Source of the DNA: Linanthus parryae
Taxonomy: Eukaryota; Streptophyta; Magnoliopsida; Ericales; Polemoniaceae
Reading direction: 5' to 3'
Length of the DNA: 64,000 nt
Assembly: GCA_023055425.1 (NCBI GenBank)
Contig: JALGPY010000003.1
Location: 17,667,001 to 17,731,000, forward strand
Shown here: positions 11,701 to 23,480 of the stretch, in pieces
Layout: the number at the start of each line of letters is the position of its first letter
Numbering within the stretch: position 1 is the first letter of the stretch
Made by a program: the position numbers and the translations under genes
The notes under the pieces: generated by a model
Told to the model about the DNA's origin: nothing
Database searches by the model: none
What the model saw: only the letters and a program-made list of their open reading frames with translations

Positions 11701-12655
11701 TTCTCTTTAGATCCTGCATATTTCGACAAATATGAGATCCACATCCAGTATCTAATACCCATGATGTAGAGACAGTTAAATTGACATCTACAAAAAAAAT
11801 ACCTGGTGGTGGTGGAATCACTATTCCAAGCCTCTTGTCCTCCAGATATTTTGGGCAGTTCCTCCTCCAGTGTCCAGGTTGACTACAGTAGTGACATTCA
11901 CCCTTAGTCACTACCTTGGCAATGGCACCAACAGGTTTAAGGGCTTGTTCCTTGGACTTAGCAACTGATTTGCCTTTGCCCTTGGAGGAAGAGGCAAACT
12001 TTTTACCCTTTCCTTTATGCACCATCATAATGGCCTTGCCCTTACCCTTGTTGATGCTCTGTTCAGCCGTCCTCAACATGTTGAGCAAATCTGGCAGTGG
12101 TTTAACGATCTCGTTCATGTTATAGTTCATAATGAACTGTCCATAATTCTCGGGCAACGATTGCAACACGAGATCGGTTGCCAACTCTTGGCCGACCGGG
12201 AACCCAAGCCGGGCGAGATTCTCCAAGTACCCGATCATTCGGAGTACGTGGGGTCCCACCGGGTTCCCTTCTGCCAGATGACATTTGAACAGTGCCTTTG
12301 AGACCTCATACCTCTCTACCCTCGCCTGCTCTTGGAAGAGCTGCTTTAGATGTTCGATCATATCGACAGCATTCATTGTCTCATGTTGCTTCTGAAGCTC
12401 AGAGGTCATGGTGCAAAGCATTAGGCAGGCCGCATCATTAGCGTCATCAACACGCTTTTGATACGCTTTTAAGGCAGCAGGTGTCTGATTCTCTGGACCT
12501 TCTGGAACTTGCTCCTCTATTGCGTACAGCTTCTTTTCTTGCTTGAGAACAATTCTCAAGTTTCTGTACCAATCGAGAAAGTTGGTTCCTGAGAGCTTGT
12601 CCTTCTCAAGGACAGATCGTAGGGAATGTTGTGAACTCGATGAGTTGTTTGCCAT
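8707..12655 (-). pseudogene. Copia-1 gag-pol polyprotein with two frameshifts
   Basis: The ATG at 12655 opens an 880-codon frame: UBN2-type gag (about residues 1-250), zinc knuckle CHYCSQPGHWRRNC (about 254-267), protease active site DTGCGS (about 302), integrase zinc domain (HCRLGH, CEACLLGK), integrase core (HTDVCGP, LRSDRGGEY, GVSERRNRT) and the RT start. A one-T deletion in a T run near 10034-10037 shifts the frame; RT continues in 10016-9642 with the catalytic box YVDDILLIGND. A second 1-bp deletion near 9650 shifts to 9657-8707, which carries RNase H (GYTDASFQ, STTEAEYIA, FCDNTGAIA) and ends at a TAG just before the polypurine tract. Together the pieces span the usual length of a copia polyprotein. 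All catalytic residues I can read are kept. Confidence 0.93.
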
Positions 12656-12680
12656 TTGGAATTCTACAAAAGGAAAATAC
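12656..12680 (-). promoter_or_regulatory. Possible splice acceptor just upstream of Copia-1 gag ATG
   Basis: The minus strand reads a pyrimidine-rich TTTTCCTTTTGTAG followed by AATTCCAA and then the gag ATG. The same TTTTGTAGAATTCC block precedes the gag start in Copia-2 and in both Copia-3 gag copies. For the related barley element BARE a spliced gag mRNA has been described; use here is inferred. Confidence 0.4.
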
Positions 12681-14325
12681 GCAAGTTTTAGTATTTGTGA
12701 ATTTTTGACTATATTTAATAATGGCTAGTTTATTAAATATAGCTCCCACTATTTTACTACGGATTAATAACCCTCAAGATATTAATGCGGAAAATATCCT
12801 TATATTTTCTAGTGGGCCAAGATCCATCTTTTTCATCTCCTTATGAGCTTGCTTTGGCAAGTCACCCATAATTCGATTACTTCTTAGGTAGGAACAATTC
12901 CAATTGCATCCCTTATGCAACTCTTGGTTCAATCGGGCAAATAACTCCTTATTTATCCATCCATATGGATAATCCCAATTGATTGCCTCTAGGTTTCTTA
13001 ATCAAATTAATAGCCTAGTTGTGTTCAACCTCTTATCTAAACAATTGCACATTGTTACGTGCCATCGCATTCCATCATTATGAACCAAGTCGCCATGCTT
13101 TGGCACGCACGAACTCGATAAATAATGATGATAATGAGTGTTTAAATAACGAGAAGGCAAGAACACAATATTTTAAAATTTGAGGGATTTTTTCAATTTT
13201 TAATTATTTTGTTGATCGATATCAACTAATCTATCTATTTGAGTTTGGGCACAACTCCAAATAATAGATCCGGGTTGTCTAATTATCTTATTATCCTAAT
13301 TGCATGCATCATCCATACACCAACCACACAAATAATAAGACAATAAATAAACAACCACAAAACAGAAATTAAACGTGATGTGGATATGGCCTTTTTCTAG
13401 ACTAAGATAATTCCAAGCCAATGGAATTATCTATGAACCCTAAACAAACACATCTCCATGCGTCTTGATCTTTTGGTCCATCCTTCATAGTCATGTGGTG
13501 TGCTCCATGCTCCATGCTCCATCTTTTGTGGCTCCTTTGGCTTTGGGCTTCTTTTCTCCAATCTTGGCTAACAATCTACTTTATCTAGCACTAGCTAATA
13601 TCTATACTAAATAAAATAAATCTCACAAGTTGAGAAAAAAAATGGCACGCAGGCCATAAAACCCTAATTAATTATTACAATTAATTGATCAGCTCGCAGG
13701 CCGTAAAACCAAACCACAAAATTAAACATCCACATCAAACCACATCCTAAGGCCATATCCAATCACCATGCGATTTGCACATAAACAGTTAAAATCCAAT
13801 TTTAACGCGCTTGGTCAATTTTAATTGATTTTAGGATTTCTAGGGTTAAAACGGTCCATGGGCCCAACAATCCAATTGCCCGGGCCCAAATAAGTGAACC
13901 ATAAAGCCCTAGGGCCGGCCCGGCCCAAAACCCGCAAGCTAGGCCCGCGGGTTAGGGCCGCCCGGCCCCTTAGGGCTCCAAGCTTGGGCGGCAAGCAAGG
14001 GGGCGGTCCCCTAGGGGGCCGAACCTCCTTGTGAAGGTTGTTTCCAAAACAACCTCCTTGCTTGGAGCCCAAGTTTGGTTGTTTCCTTGTTGTGGGAGAA
14101 CTCCTTCTTCCCCAAGGATGCCCAAACCCTAGATCTAAGATCCTAAAATTTCTCAAACTCACCAATTCATGCATCCAATGCAATAATTGGGTCTTGTTAT
14201 GATTAATTCTTTGACAAATTGCATCCAATGCTTGATTTGTCTTTGTTTTACGCGATAAACAACAAATTAAGGTGTAAAACAACAAGAATGTAACACATAA
14301 ACTACGTTTATGCTCTATGACCTGT
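12681..14325 (-). other. Copia-1 untranslated leader
   Basis: About 1.65 kb between PBS and gag with no long frame. The part next to the PBS (13860-14060) is GC-rich and full of CCGGCCC-type runs; the rest is AT-rich. The phrase GGCCTGCGAG occurs in inverted orientation around 13650-13700, and is also present in the Copia-3 leaders. I see no further gene. Confidence 0.7.
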
Positions 14326-14338
14326 GGCTCTGATACCA
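14326..14338 (-). promoter_or_regulatory. Primer-binding site of Copia-1
   Basis: The minus strand reads TGGTATCAGAGCC, complementary to the 3' end of plant initiator Met-tRNA. It lies one base from the end of the 5' LTR. Confidence 0.95.
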
Positions 14339-14339
14339 C

Positions 14340-15770
14340 TGTAGGGTTTTGATTCATGGATCGCGCAAACGGAAGCATAATCAAACAAACAACCATGCAA
14401 AACCCTCCAAGGATCACAAGTCTAGATGCATAACGATAGTGAAGGTAAGAAATCATAAACACACCTTTGGGTTCTCCTTGATGACTTCAAACGCGAATAG
14501 TGTCACGTTCTCTATAGTTGATCCACGCCTAGAGTTGTTCCTAGATCTCCAATCTCCTTGGTGCTAGCCCGGATTGAAAGGAGGGTGAAGGAATCACGCA
14601 AAACGAAGCACCAAAAGGGGCTCGGCCCTTTGTGGCGTCGGGGACAAGGGGCGGCGGCAATAGGGGGCGGCGTCCCTCTTTGCTTGCTCTCTCTCTCTCC
14701 TTTGTTCTCTCCCACTCTTGTTATGTTCTCTCTAGAGCATAAAGTGTTTTAGGGAAGGAAGGAGGAGGGTCCTTTATATAGTCCAACAACTCCTTGTTAA
14801 CTACCTAAAGGACTTATTCTAGTCCTACTAGAATTCAATTTAGTCCCTTCCTTGCAAATTAGTCCCTACTAAGTTTGCAAGGGTTTGCAAAGTGATCCTT
14901 CTAATTAATTAATCCAATTAATTAATTCCACAATCTAGTACAACTCTATATAGCGTGTGACCCCATAGGTTCTATCTAGTTGGTAGCAACTCTTTGCTAA
15001 TATGGAGCGGTTTCTAGCAAAACATCCATTCTAGCCAACTAATAGAATAGTCATCTAGACAACCTTGTACAAGTAATTGTCTCATCCCTTTGCCTCCATA
15101 TCCGGATTGGACACGAGACATACAAGTCACACTCGTATATCCAATCCCTAGTTTCTCGATCCATGGAATAGCCTTATTCGTGCAAATAACATCAATATCC
15201 CATATATTGATTTATTTGAGTCTGGCCAGACATTCTATAAGCACTATCCTCGAGTGGCCTTGGATATTTGCTCCCGTTATGTGGGAGGGGCAAATCCTCT
15301 CTACGTCCACTACGATCTCTAAGCTTTCTTCTCATTGTATCCAGTACACGCCTTTATAACTACCCAGTTACGGTGTAGCGTTTAACGCTACCAAGATCAC
15401 AATGATCCACAACTAGAATATCTAGTGACTTCAAGTCTAAGGATGACAATACCATTGTACCCGAGAAGCGCTTGTGACTCAACATAACGTGTATGTAGCC
15501 TTCTCGGTGATGGGTCAATCCAGTGCAACATTCCGTAATGCACACCTATGTGTTGGATCGTGATATCTCCATATCAATCCAACCCCATACTAGTCTATAG
15601 ATGATTGTCCCTTTTAATCATTATACTTGACTAGGGATATTTAAGATAAACAACACGATTGTAAATCTAAGGACTTCATTATATTAAATATCCAATAAAT
15701 AATAAATGAATTTCTAGCCAATTACAAATTCATACTAAACTAGATTGCCTCTAGGGCATCTATTCCAACA
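14340..15770 (-). repeat. 5' LTR of Copia-1
   Basis: 1431 bp with TG/CA ends, nearly identical to 7260-8692. The minus-strand TATA-like box lies at about 14771-14781. This copy would drive transcription leftwards through the element. Confidence 0.95.
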
Positions 15771-15775
15771 AAAGG
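15771..15775. other. Target-site duplication AAAGG (right) of Copia-1
   Basis: AAAGG follows the terminal CA of the right LTR and matches 7255-7259. Removing Copia-1 plus one copy rejoins the Copia-S gag reading. Confidence 0.93.
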
Positions 15776-16569
15776 ATCTTCATCATCATCATCTTCAGTT
15801 TCAAGGCTTTGAATTTTCTCATTCTCTTTGGCCTGAGTGCTAAGTTCTTGACACCTTCAGGTAGCTCTCCATCAGCTTCATTCATGGATATTTCATGTGT
15901 CAGGAGCTTCCCTTTTAGGTCATCAAGTTGTAGCAATAAAAGATCTTGAGCTTCTTCAATGGTTGTTGTCTTTGGCTCCCATTTGGCCTTTGGAAGACTT
16001 ATCAGTATCTTCCTCACCTTTTATTCATTGGAAATATGTTTTCCCAAAGAATCAAGGTTGTTGACAATGTCTGTGAACCTCTTGAGCATCTCTTTGATTG
16101 ACTCATCTGCATTCATCTTGAACAACTCATATTTCCTGAAATATATGTTGATCTTGTTTTGCTTGACTTGACTAGTTCCTTATAATGTCACCACAAGCTT
16201 ATCCCATAATTCTTTGGCAGTCTTGCAGCCTGAAATTCCGTTGGATTCATCTGTACTCAAAGCACAATACAAGATGTTAATAGCTTTTTAATTCTTAGAA
16301 AATTGTTCTAATTTAGAATAAGAGAGTGAGTTCAGATTTCTGAGTTTTGATCTCATCTTTCTCCGTAAAGAAAGTGTGAGGTCCATTCTGAATAATGGTC
16401 CAAAGCTCTATGTCTTGGTCAATGATGAACATCTTCAACAAGCTTTCCACTAAGCAAAATTGTCTCCATAAAATAGAGGAGGTCTGTTAGAAGCTCTTCC
16501 CTGTGAGAAACCACCATCACCTGCAGTACTCAAGATCACCACATGGTTAAATCTTATACAGTGATACAA
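15776..16569 (-). pseudogene. Gag N-terminal part of Copia-S (upstream of the Copia-1 insertion)
   Basis: The minus strand encodes NRPPLFYGDNF near 16470, then MNADESIKEMLKRF and INNLDSLGK-like text, then VRKILISLPKAKWEPK and EEAQDLLLLQLDDLKGKL. This is the UBN2-type gag typical of Sireviruses. The piece from 16017 to 15776 is open. Upstream are stops (for example within the FA-stop-WK block near 16460) and frameshifts. A KFKALKLK segment at 15800-15813 again holds the palindrome. Gag would form the particle shell. Confidence 0.82.
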
Positions 16570-16581
16570 GCTCTAATACCA
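16570..16581 (-). promoter_or_regulatory. Primer-binding site of Copia-S (one mismatch)
   Basis: The minus strand reads TGGTATTAGAGC, one base different from the initiator Met-tRNA complement TGGTATCAGAGC. It lies between gag and the LTR, as expected. Confidence 0.8.
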
Positions 16582-16775
16582 ATTAAAAGGGGAGTATGCA
16601 GATGAATGTGCAGCACACATACTCTAGAAGGGGGGGTTGAATAGAGTATGCCAAATTTTTGCAAGACTTGAGGAGGAAAAGAGTTTTAGTCCAAGTGCAA
16701 AGGAGTTCAAGGAATTGAACACAAATTCAAGCCTTTGGAATGAGATACAGTTTGCAATGAAACAGACAAATATTT

Positions 16776-16809
16776 TTCAAGGCCTTGAAAAGAATTTCAA
16801 ACCCTTGAA
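16776..16809. repeat. Pair of TTCAAGGCCTTGAA-type palindromes, 20 bp apart (LTR)
   Basis: 16776-16789 is a perfect TTCAAGGCCTTGAA dyad, and 16796-16809 is TTCAAACCCTTGAA. The same motif occurs throughout Copia-S. Confidence 0.85.
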
Positions 16810-17751
16810 AAACAGACAAGTTTGAATGTTGTAAAAACTATGAAAGTGAATGAACTTTATATGCAAGAGACAAAGGATTTGTAGAGTTCAGTCCACTTGG
16901 ACCTACGTATCTACCTCAGGGATCTTCTCCCTGCAGGATTTTCAACTCAATTCTTATTAATCAAAAGCTAATCCCTAGATCTCAAGCACAGAGATTTGCC
17001 TTACTCTGTTACAGCTTGTGGTTCTCTCTAACCTATCTAGTACCTGCTCTAGCCAACTGATTAACCAAGAATTCTCTATTGTTCACTTTGAAAAATCCTT
17101 GAGAATGAAGTATAGAAGTATTACAGAAAATGATCTACCAATAAAGCACAATACAGAAGAACACTGGAGTGTAGAACTACATTAAAGAATGCAGCGAACT
17201 TCTGTGAGTTGGATTGTGAGAGTGATGAACTTCTTTGATGCTTTGTCAATCCAAGATTGTGTCTCTCTTTTGCCTGTTGAGTGTTGTCTCTTGTTGATTC
17301 AAAATGAGCTTCATTTATACTGTTTGAAGCTCTGCAAATCTTCCCATATTTTCAGCAACAACTTCCTATTTTGTAGGCAACAAACTTTGACTCTCTTAAC
17401 AGGTCTCTCCAATGGATAGTTGATGACAATATTTAGAGATATTGTTGTGATCTTGTCTTTAAACAGTCTAAGAAGCTGTCATGAGTCTCTGATTGATTAC
17501 AGGATCATTTTCACTAAGTGATTTCCTTCCTGCAAAAGTCAGATAAGGAAACAAATCCTGTATATATAGGAAATAAAATTTTCCTGCAAAAATGAGTCAA
17601 AATAATGGTTTAAGACATGTTAGATATATCAAACCAGTTTGTCTTTCATCATAAAATAATAACACATCAAGTACAGGGGTGAGAGGAGTATAATTAAATC
17701 AAAAGAGTTTAGAGAAACTCCACCTCTAAACATGTATGCAAGTTAGACAGT

Positions 17752-17830
17752 TTCAAGGCTTTGATTTCTGATTCAAAGCAAGCCTGTGAAATCTGATTCA
17801 AGGCTTTGAAAAATGGTTCAAGGCCTTGAA
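17752..17830. repeat. Cluster of TTCAAGGCCTTGAA-type palindromes (LTR)
   Basis: Copies at 17752 (TTCAAGGCTTTGAT), 17797 (TTCAAGGCTTTGAA) and 17817 (perfect), with a decayed one near 17772. Start-to-start spacing is 20, 25 and 20 bp. Confidence 0.85.
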
Positions 17831-17871
17831 ATACCTAAGTATTTCAAATCCATGAAACATTTGACCTTACA

Positions 17872-18701
17872 GAGAGTAGTACGAGTTTATAATTTTAGTA
17901 TTTCAGTTATGGGAACATTCCCAAACCATTGCCCCCATTCATGGAAACCCATCATCGATTATCCATACTCCAAACCATGAAAGTCCAAGTCGAAATTCCA
18001 AGTTATTAATTGTTGATTCCGGGAAGAACAAACCATCACAAGCTACCAAGACCTTAAGTGCCGGCACCCCCTAAGACTTCTTGCGGCCAGAGAAGTGAGT
18101 ACAAGGAGCGACCCGAGGCTAACTGCGGCTGAGTAAAATAAAACAAAGTGAGCCGAGTGACCGTCTTCAACATCGGCCAAACCAAAAGATCAATAAAGTT
18201 TTCCCCGAAAAACTCAACCACTTTACGTTATTACAGATTCATTAATTTTTGTGTGACAGTTTAAACGTGATTTTCAAGAAGACAACCAAGAGATCAAGTA
18301 GGCACGTAAAACACGTTTTCAAATTGATACAGTTTAACACATAAAATGTTTGACATGAAGAAAGGAATGGGGCTAGGCTTGTCATGTTTACTCACCTCAA
18401 AAATTAACGACTAGAGAGATTTAGAAGTCAACGAATCCTTCATCTGAGAAGTCACCGCCTACAAATTATAAATTCCCTAATTAACAAATAGGAGCATGCT
18501 AGAACATGCAAATGTATTAAACCTGTATGATATGCAAGTGAAAGATCGGCTAGAATTTCTGGTCGACTAACTCACCCTGGCTATTCGTTTCGACATACGT
18601 GTATAAAGAACACTCCCCAAACACCAAATTTAAACGGACTACGAGTAGTCATTAAAATTTTCATACATACATATATTTGTGTGTGTATATATATAAATAT
18701 T
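17872..18701. other. Unassigned non-coding sequence
   Basis: AT-rich with a GC-richer patch at 18060-18180. It includes a TATG/TGTG-rich simple stretch at 18661-18700. No frame, LTR boundary or RNA gene is recognisable. Confidence 0.6.
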
Positions 18702-18928
18702 TGTAACAACCCGAGTGGATTATTGTCCCAACAACTTCTTTATCCGTACCACCGAGATAAAAATGCTTAAGCCTTGAAGGTGCTAGTACTATTCCACAAG
18801 GTTTACCATACCAGATGTTCAACTCACAAATCTCCAATGTGGGACATAATATCACAATCTCCCAACCATATATACATCTAATCCACAATACAAAACTGCA
18901 ATATCTCGATGTGGAACAGGATATTACA
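18702..18928 (-). repeat. 3' LTR of the TRIM
   Basis: 227 bp, TG/CA ends, about 90% or better identity by eye to 19046-19272. The 5S-like text lies in the complement of about 18722-18790. Confidence 0.85.
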
Positions 18929-18939
18929 TTCCCCCCACC
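18929..18939 (-). promoter_or_regulatory. Polypurine tract of the TRIM
   Basis: The minus strand reads GGTGGGGGGAA directly before the 3' LTR. Confidence 0.8.
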
Positions 18940-19030
18940 TTATATACTCGACTTTCTCATCGAGTGTGCTCAGTCACGAATCCCCTTGGCTGGCGGAGAA
19001 CCGCCACGAAGCCCTTGCGGGACATGGGTT

Positions 19031-19043
19031 GGATCTGATACCA
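19031..19043 (-). promoter_or_regulatory. Primer-binding site of the TRIM
   Basis: The minus strand reads TGGTATCAGATCC, two bases from the 5' LTR. It matches the initiator Met-tRNA complement except for one base near its end. Confidence 0.85.
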
Positions 19044-19045
19044 TT

Positions 19046-19272
19046 TGTAACAACCCGAGTGGATTACAGTCCCAACAACTTCTTTATCCGTACCACCGGA
19101 TAAAAATGCTTAAGGCTTGAAGGAACTAGTAGTATTCCACAAGGTTTACCATACCAGATGTTAAACTCACAAATATCCAATGTGGGACATAATGTCACAA
19201 TCCTCCAACCATGTATACATCTAATCCACAATACCAAACCACAATATCTCGATGTGGGACATGATATTACCA
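19046..19272 (-). repeat. 5' LTR of the TRIM
   Basis: 227 bp, the partner of 18702-18928. It abuts the truncated 5' LTR of Copia-2. Confidence 0.85.
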
Positions 19273-19530
19273 GTTTCTTATTTTGCGTGATCTTTGCCTC
19301 CTTCTTCGCGTAGCTAGCACAAAGATGTGAATGGGATTCCAGCACAATCTTAGGTGTGGATACTCGTACAGATGTGGACATCATTATGCGTATCGTGATC
19401 ATTCAGACAAACAAGGTACACAACTATTTATCCCTTATCACGTTATGAATGCTTCCCTGCGATCTGTGGAGGGGTTTGATCAAGAATTTGTCTATTGTTA
19501 TTTCGCTGGGTAACCTGCATCAAAACCATA
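19273..19530 (+). repeat. Truncated 5' LTR of Copia-2 (3' portion only)
   Basis: From about TTTTGCGTGATC (19282) it matches the last 260 bp or so of the 3' LTR (25990-26268). The first 870 bp or so are missing where it meets the TRIM. Confidence 0.85.
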
Positions 19531-19532
19531 AG

Positions 19533-19545
19533 TGCTATCAGAGCC
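19533..19545 (+). promoter_or_regulatory. Primer-binding site of Copia-2 (mutated)
   Basis: TGCTATCAGAGCC, one mismatch to the Met-tRNA complement, directly after the LTR remnant. Confidence 0.85.
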
Positions 19546-21293
<1,748 letters not shown>

Positions 21294-22400
21294 ATAGCAA
21301 ATAATCAACAACAAACATCGACTTCGCGTTATGTCCTTGAGAAGGACAAACTTTCTGGAATCAATATTCTAGACTGGTACAGAAACTTAAGAACTGTTCT
21401 CAAGCAAGAAAAGAAGATGTACACTCTAGAGCAGTCTGTTCCAGAGGCGCCACCTACTAAGGCTACTGCTGCCGAAAGGAAAGCACATCAGAAGATCGTT
21501 GATGACTCTACTGATGTGACTTGCCTTATGCTTTGCACCATGAACTCTGAGCTTCAGAAGCAACATGAAAACATGGAGGTTTTGCTCAATATAAAGCACT
21601 GTTCCAAGAGAAATCAAGGCATGAGTGGTATGAAGTATCTAAAGCACTGTTTAAGTGTCATCTGCCAGTGGGGAACCCTGTCAGGCCGCATGTACTCCGC
21701 ATGATCGGGTATATAAAGAGTCTCGAGAGATTAGGCTTCCCATTCAGCCAATAGTTGGCTACTGATCTCATCCTGCAGTCGTTGCCGGATAGTTATAGCC
21801 AGCTCATCATGAATATAACATGAAAGAGAGCAATAAGACTCTGTCAGATTTGCTCGATATGTTGTGGACTGCCGAACAGAGCATTAACAAAGGCAAAGGC
21901 AAGGCCATAATGATGGTCAATAAAGGGAATAGCAAGCGAGTTGCTTCGACCTCCAAAGGGAAGATCAAGGCAGTTGTAAAACCCAAGGAAGTTGCCTTAA
22001 AGCCTGCTGGTGGCATGTCTAAAGGCGCCTATCACTATTGCAGTCAGACTGGCCACTGGAAAAGGAACTGCCCAAAGTATCTGGAAGATAAGAGGCTTGG
22101 AATAGTGATTCCACCACCACCATTTATTTTTTTATAGATCTCATTCTGTTTATCTCTTCATCTTGGGTATTGGATACTGTATGTGGATCTCACATTTGTA
22201 GAAATGTGCAGGATCTAAAGATAAGCAGACGACTTGCTAAAGGGGAGATTAACTTGCACGTGGGGAATGGAGCAAGATTTGTTGCATTAGCCGTAGGCGT
22301 TTATGATTTATCTTTATCTTCAGGACTTATTTTAGAATTAGATAATTGTTATTTTGTGCCTGCTATGAGCAGTAACATTATTTCTATTTCTTTTTTGGAC
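21294..22400 (+). pseudogene. Copia-2 gag and protease, broken
   Basis: The start codon position reads ATA instead of ATG (21294-21296). Gag (LEKDKLSGINILDWYRN) shifts frame after about 21560, with further stops to 21820. 21820-22137 holds the C-terminal gag with the zinc knuckle CHYCSQTGHWKRNC. A stop follows at 22135. The protease starts near 22150 and its active site reads DTVCGSHIC instead of DTGCGSHIC, so the Gly of the catalytic Asp-Thr-Gly triad is Val. Confidence 0.85.
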
Positions 22401-23480
22401 AAGAGATGTTTTTCTGTCACAATAAAGAACAAGTGTTGTTCCATTTATTTTGATGGCTTGCATTATTGTAATGCTTTATTGTCTAATGGATTATATATCC
22501 TTGATCTAGATAATTCCGTCTATAACGTAAATACCAATAGGATTAAAACTAATGATTTAAATTCTATATATCTATGTCATTGTCGTTTAGGACACATAAA
22601 TAAAAATAGCATCTCTAGACTCCATAAGGATGGATTTCTAGACTCATTTGATTATGAATCATATGAGACACGTGAGGCTTGCTTATTGGGAAAAATGACT
22701 AAGTATCTTTTTAAGAAGAAATATGAGTGGACCAGTGAGCAATTAGCACTCATACATACTGATGTGTATGGGCCATTTGCCACGCCTGCCAGAGGTGGTT
22801 ATCTTTATTTCATTACATTTACTGATGACTTCAGTTGATATGGATTTGTGTACCTTATGAAGGCCAAATCCTAATCATTTGAAAAGTTCAAAGAAATCAA
22901 GAATGAAGTAGAGAAGAAACTTGGCAAGAGTATCAAGGCTCTACGGTTGGATCGTGGAGGATAATACTTATGCCAAGACTTTGATGACTATCTTAGAGAG
23001 TGTGGGATTTGGTCCCAACTCACTCCACCCGGAACACCATAGTGGATTGGCGTGTCCGAAGGAGGAATCTCACCTTGTTGGACATGGTTCGATCTATGAT
23101 GTGTCAGACTGATCTTCCAATAACTTTTTAGGGACACACTCTATTGACTGCAACTTTTATCATTAACCGTGTTCCATCCAAGTCAGTCATGAAGACTCCA
23201 TATGAGATATGGACTGGGAGGCATTCCATAGTGTCTTTATGGAGATTTGGGGTTGTGATGTCTATGTAAAGCGTTTATAAACAGACAAGCTCGGACCCAA
23301 GTCGGATAAGTATAAATTTGTGGGATATCCTAAGGAAAAGAAATGATATTATTTCTACAATCCAATCGAGAACAAAGTTTTTGTTGCTCGGACCGGTGTA
23401 TTTCTAGAAAGAGAGTTTGTCTCTAAAGAAGCCAGTGGGAGGACTGTAGAACTTGGATAAGTTCAAGAACCACAAAACAT
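22401..23480 (+). pseudogene. Copia-2 integrase, broken
   Basis: 22500-22838 carries the zinc domain (HCRLGHINKNSI, ACLLGKM) and the first part of the core (HTDVYGPFATPARGGY). A TGA follows FTDDFS at 22836. The catalytic Asp and Glu blocks between 22900 and 23110 are readable only by changing frame (PGTP, SERRN-like). 23110-23480 is the integrase C-terminal part (GVFLEREFVSKEASG) with several stops. Confidence 0.83.

Larger units (their letters stand above)
7260..15770 (-). mobile_element. Copia-1: nearly complete Ty1/copia LTR retrotransposon nested in Copia-S gag
   Basis: Two LTRs of 1433 and 1431 bp start with TG and end with CA. They differ, as far as I can read, by one CT dinucleotide and very few substitutions, and they are bounded by AAAGG duplications. 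Between them, on the minus strand, lie an initiator-Met-type PBS, a 1.67 kb leader, gag-pol and a polypurine tract. The internal order gag-PR-INT-RT-RH makes it Ty1/copia. The protein style (MANN gag start, DTGCGSHIC protease) suggests the Angela/Tork group, a tentative lineage call. Near-identical LTRs indicate a young insertion, but two single-base deletions disable pol. Confidence 0.95.
1..17871 (-). mobile_element. Sirevirus-like Ty1/copia element (Copia-S), duplicated, interrupted, 3' end outside window
   Basis: Reading the minus strand from right to left there is an LTR, a primer-binding site, gag, protease, integrase, reverse transcriptase and RNase H, then a second gag-to-RT series that runs off the left edge. 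The order PR-INT-RT-RH defines Ty1/copia. The gag motif NRPPLFYGDNF, the protease motif DSGCSRHM and the QIWVPKG segment after the zinc knuckle resemble Sirevirus (SIRE/Maximus) proteins; the lineage call is from memory of the family. Copia-1 (7260-15770) sits inside gag. Stops and frameshifts in every domain show that it is dead. Confidence 0.85.
16597..17871 (-). repeat. 5' LTR of Copia-S (ends approximate)
   Basis: Non-coding sequence upstream of the PBS. The distal boundary is set at TGTAAGGTC on the minus strand (17871), and the proximal end at a CA near 16597; both are guesses because the partner LTR lies outside the window. It has a minus-strand TATA-like box (CCTATATATA, complement of 17561-17570) and palindrome clusters at 16776-16809 and 17752-17830. 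The G-run near 16630 (AAGGGGGGG) is also notable. Confidence 0.6.
18702..19272 (-). mobile_element. TRIM (miniature LTR retrotransposon), possibly Cassandra-like
   Basis: Two 227-bp direct repeats (18702-18928 and 19046-19272) start TGTAACAACCCGAGTGG and end ATATTACA or ATATTACCA. The 117-bp internal part has, on the minus strand, a PBS (TGGTATCAGATCC) next to the right repeat and a G-rich polypurine tract next to the left one. Size, PBS and PPT fit a TRIM; there is no coding capacity. The LTRs contain TCCCACAT and a TTAAGC...GTAC...GGAT...TTGGGA series that resembles the 5S rRNA promoter region carried by Cassandra TRIMs, but it is degenerate. No target duplication is seen, consistent with later deletion on the right side. 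Confidence 0.85.

Noticed and set aside
18722..18790. A genuine 5S rRNA gene
   Set aside because: Only scattered promoter-like blocks match; the full 120-bp gene is absent and the segment lies within TRIM LTRs.
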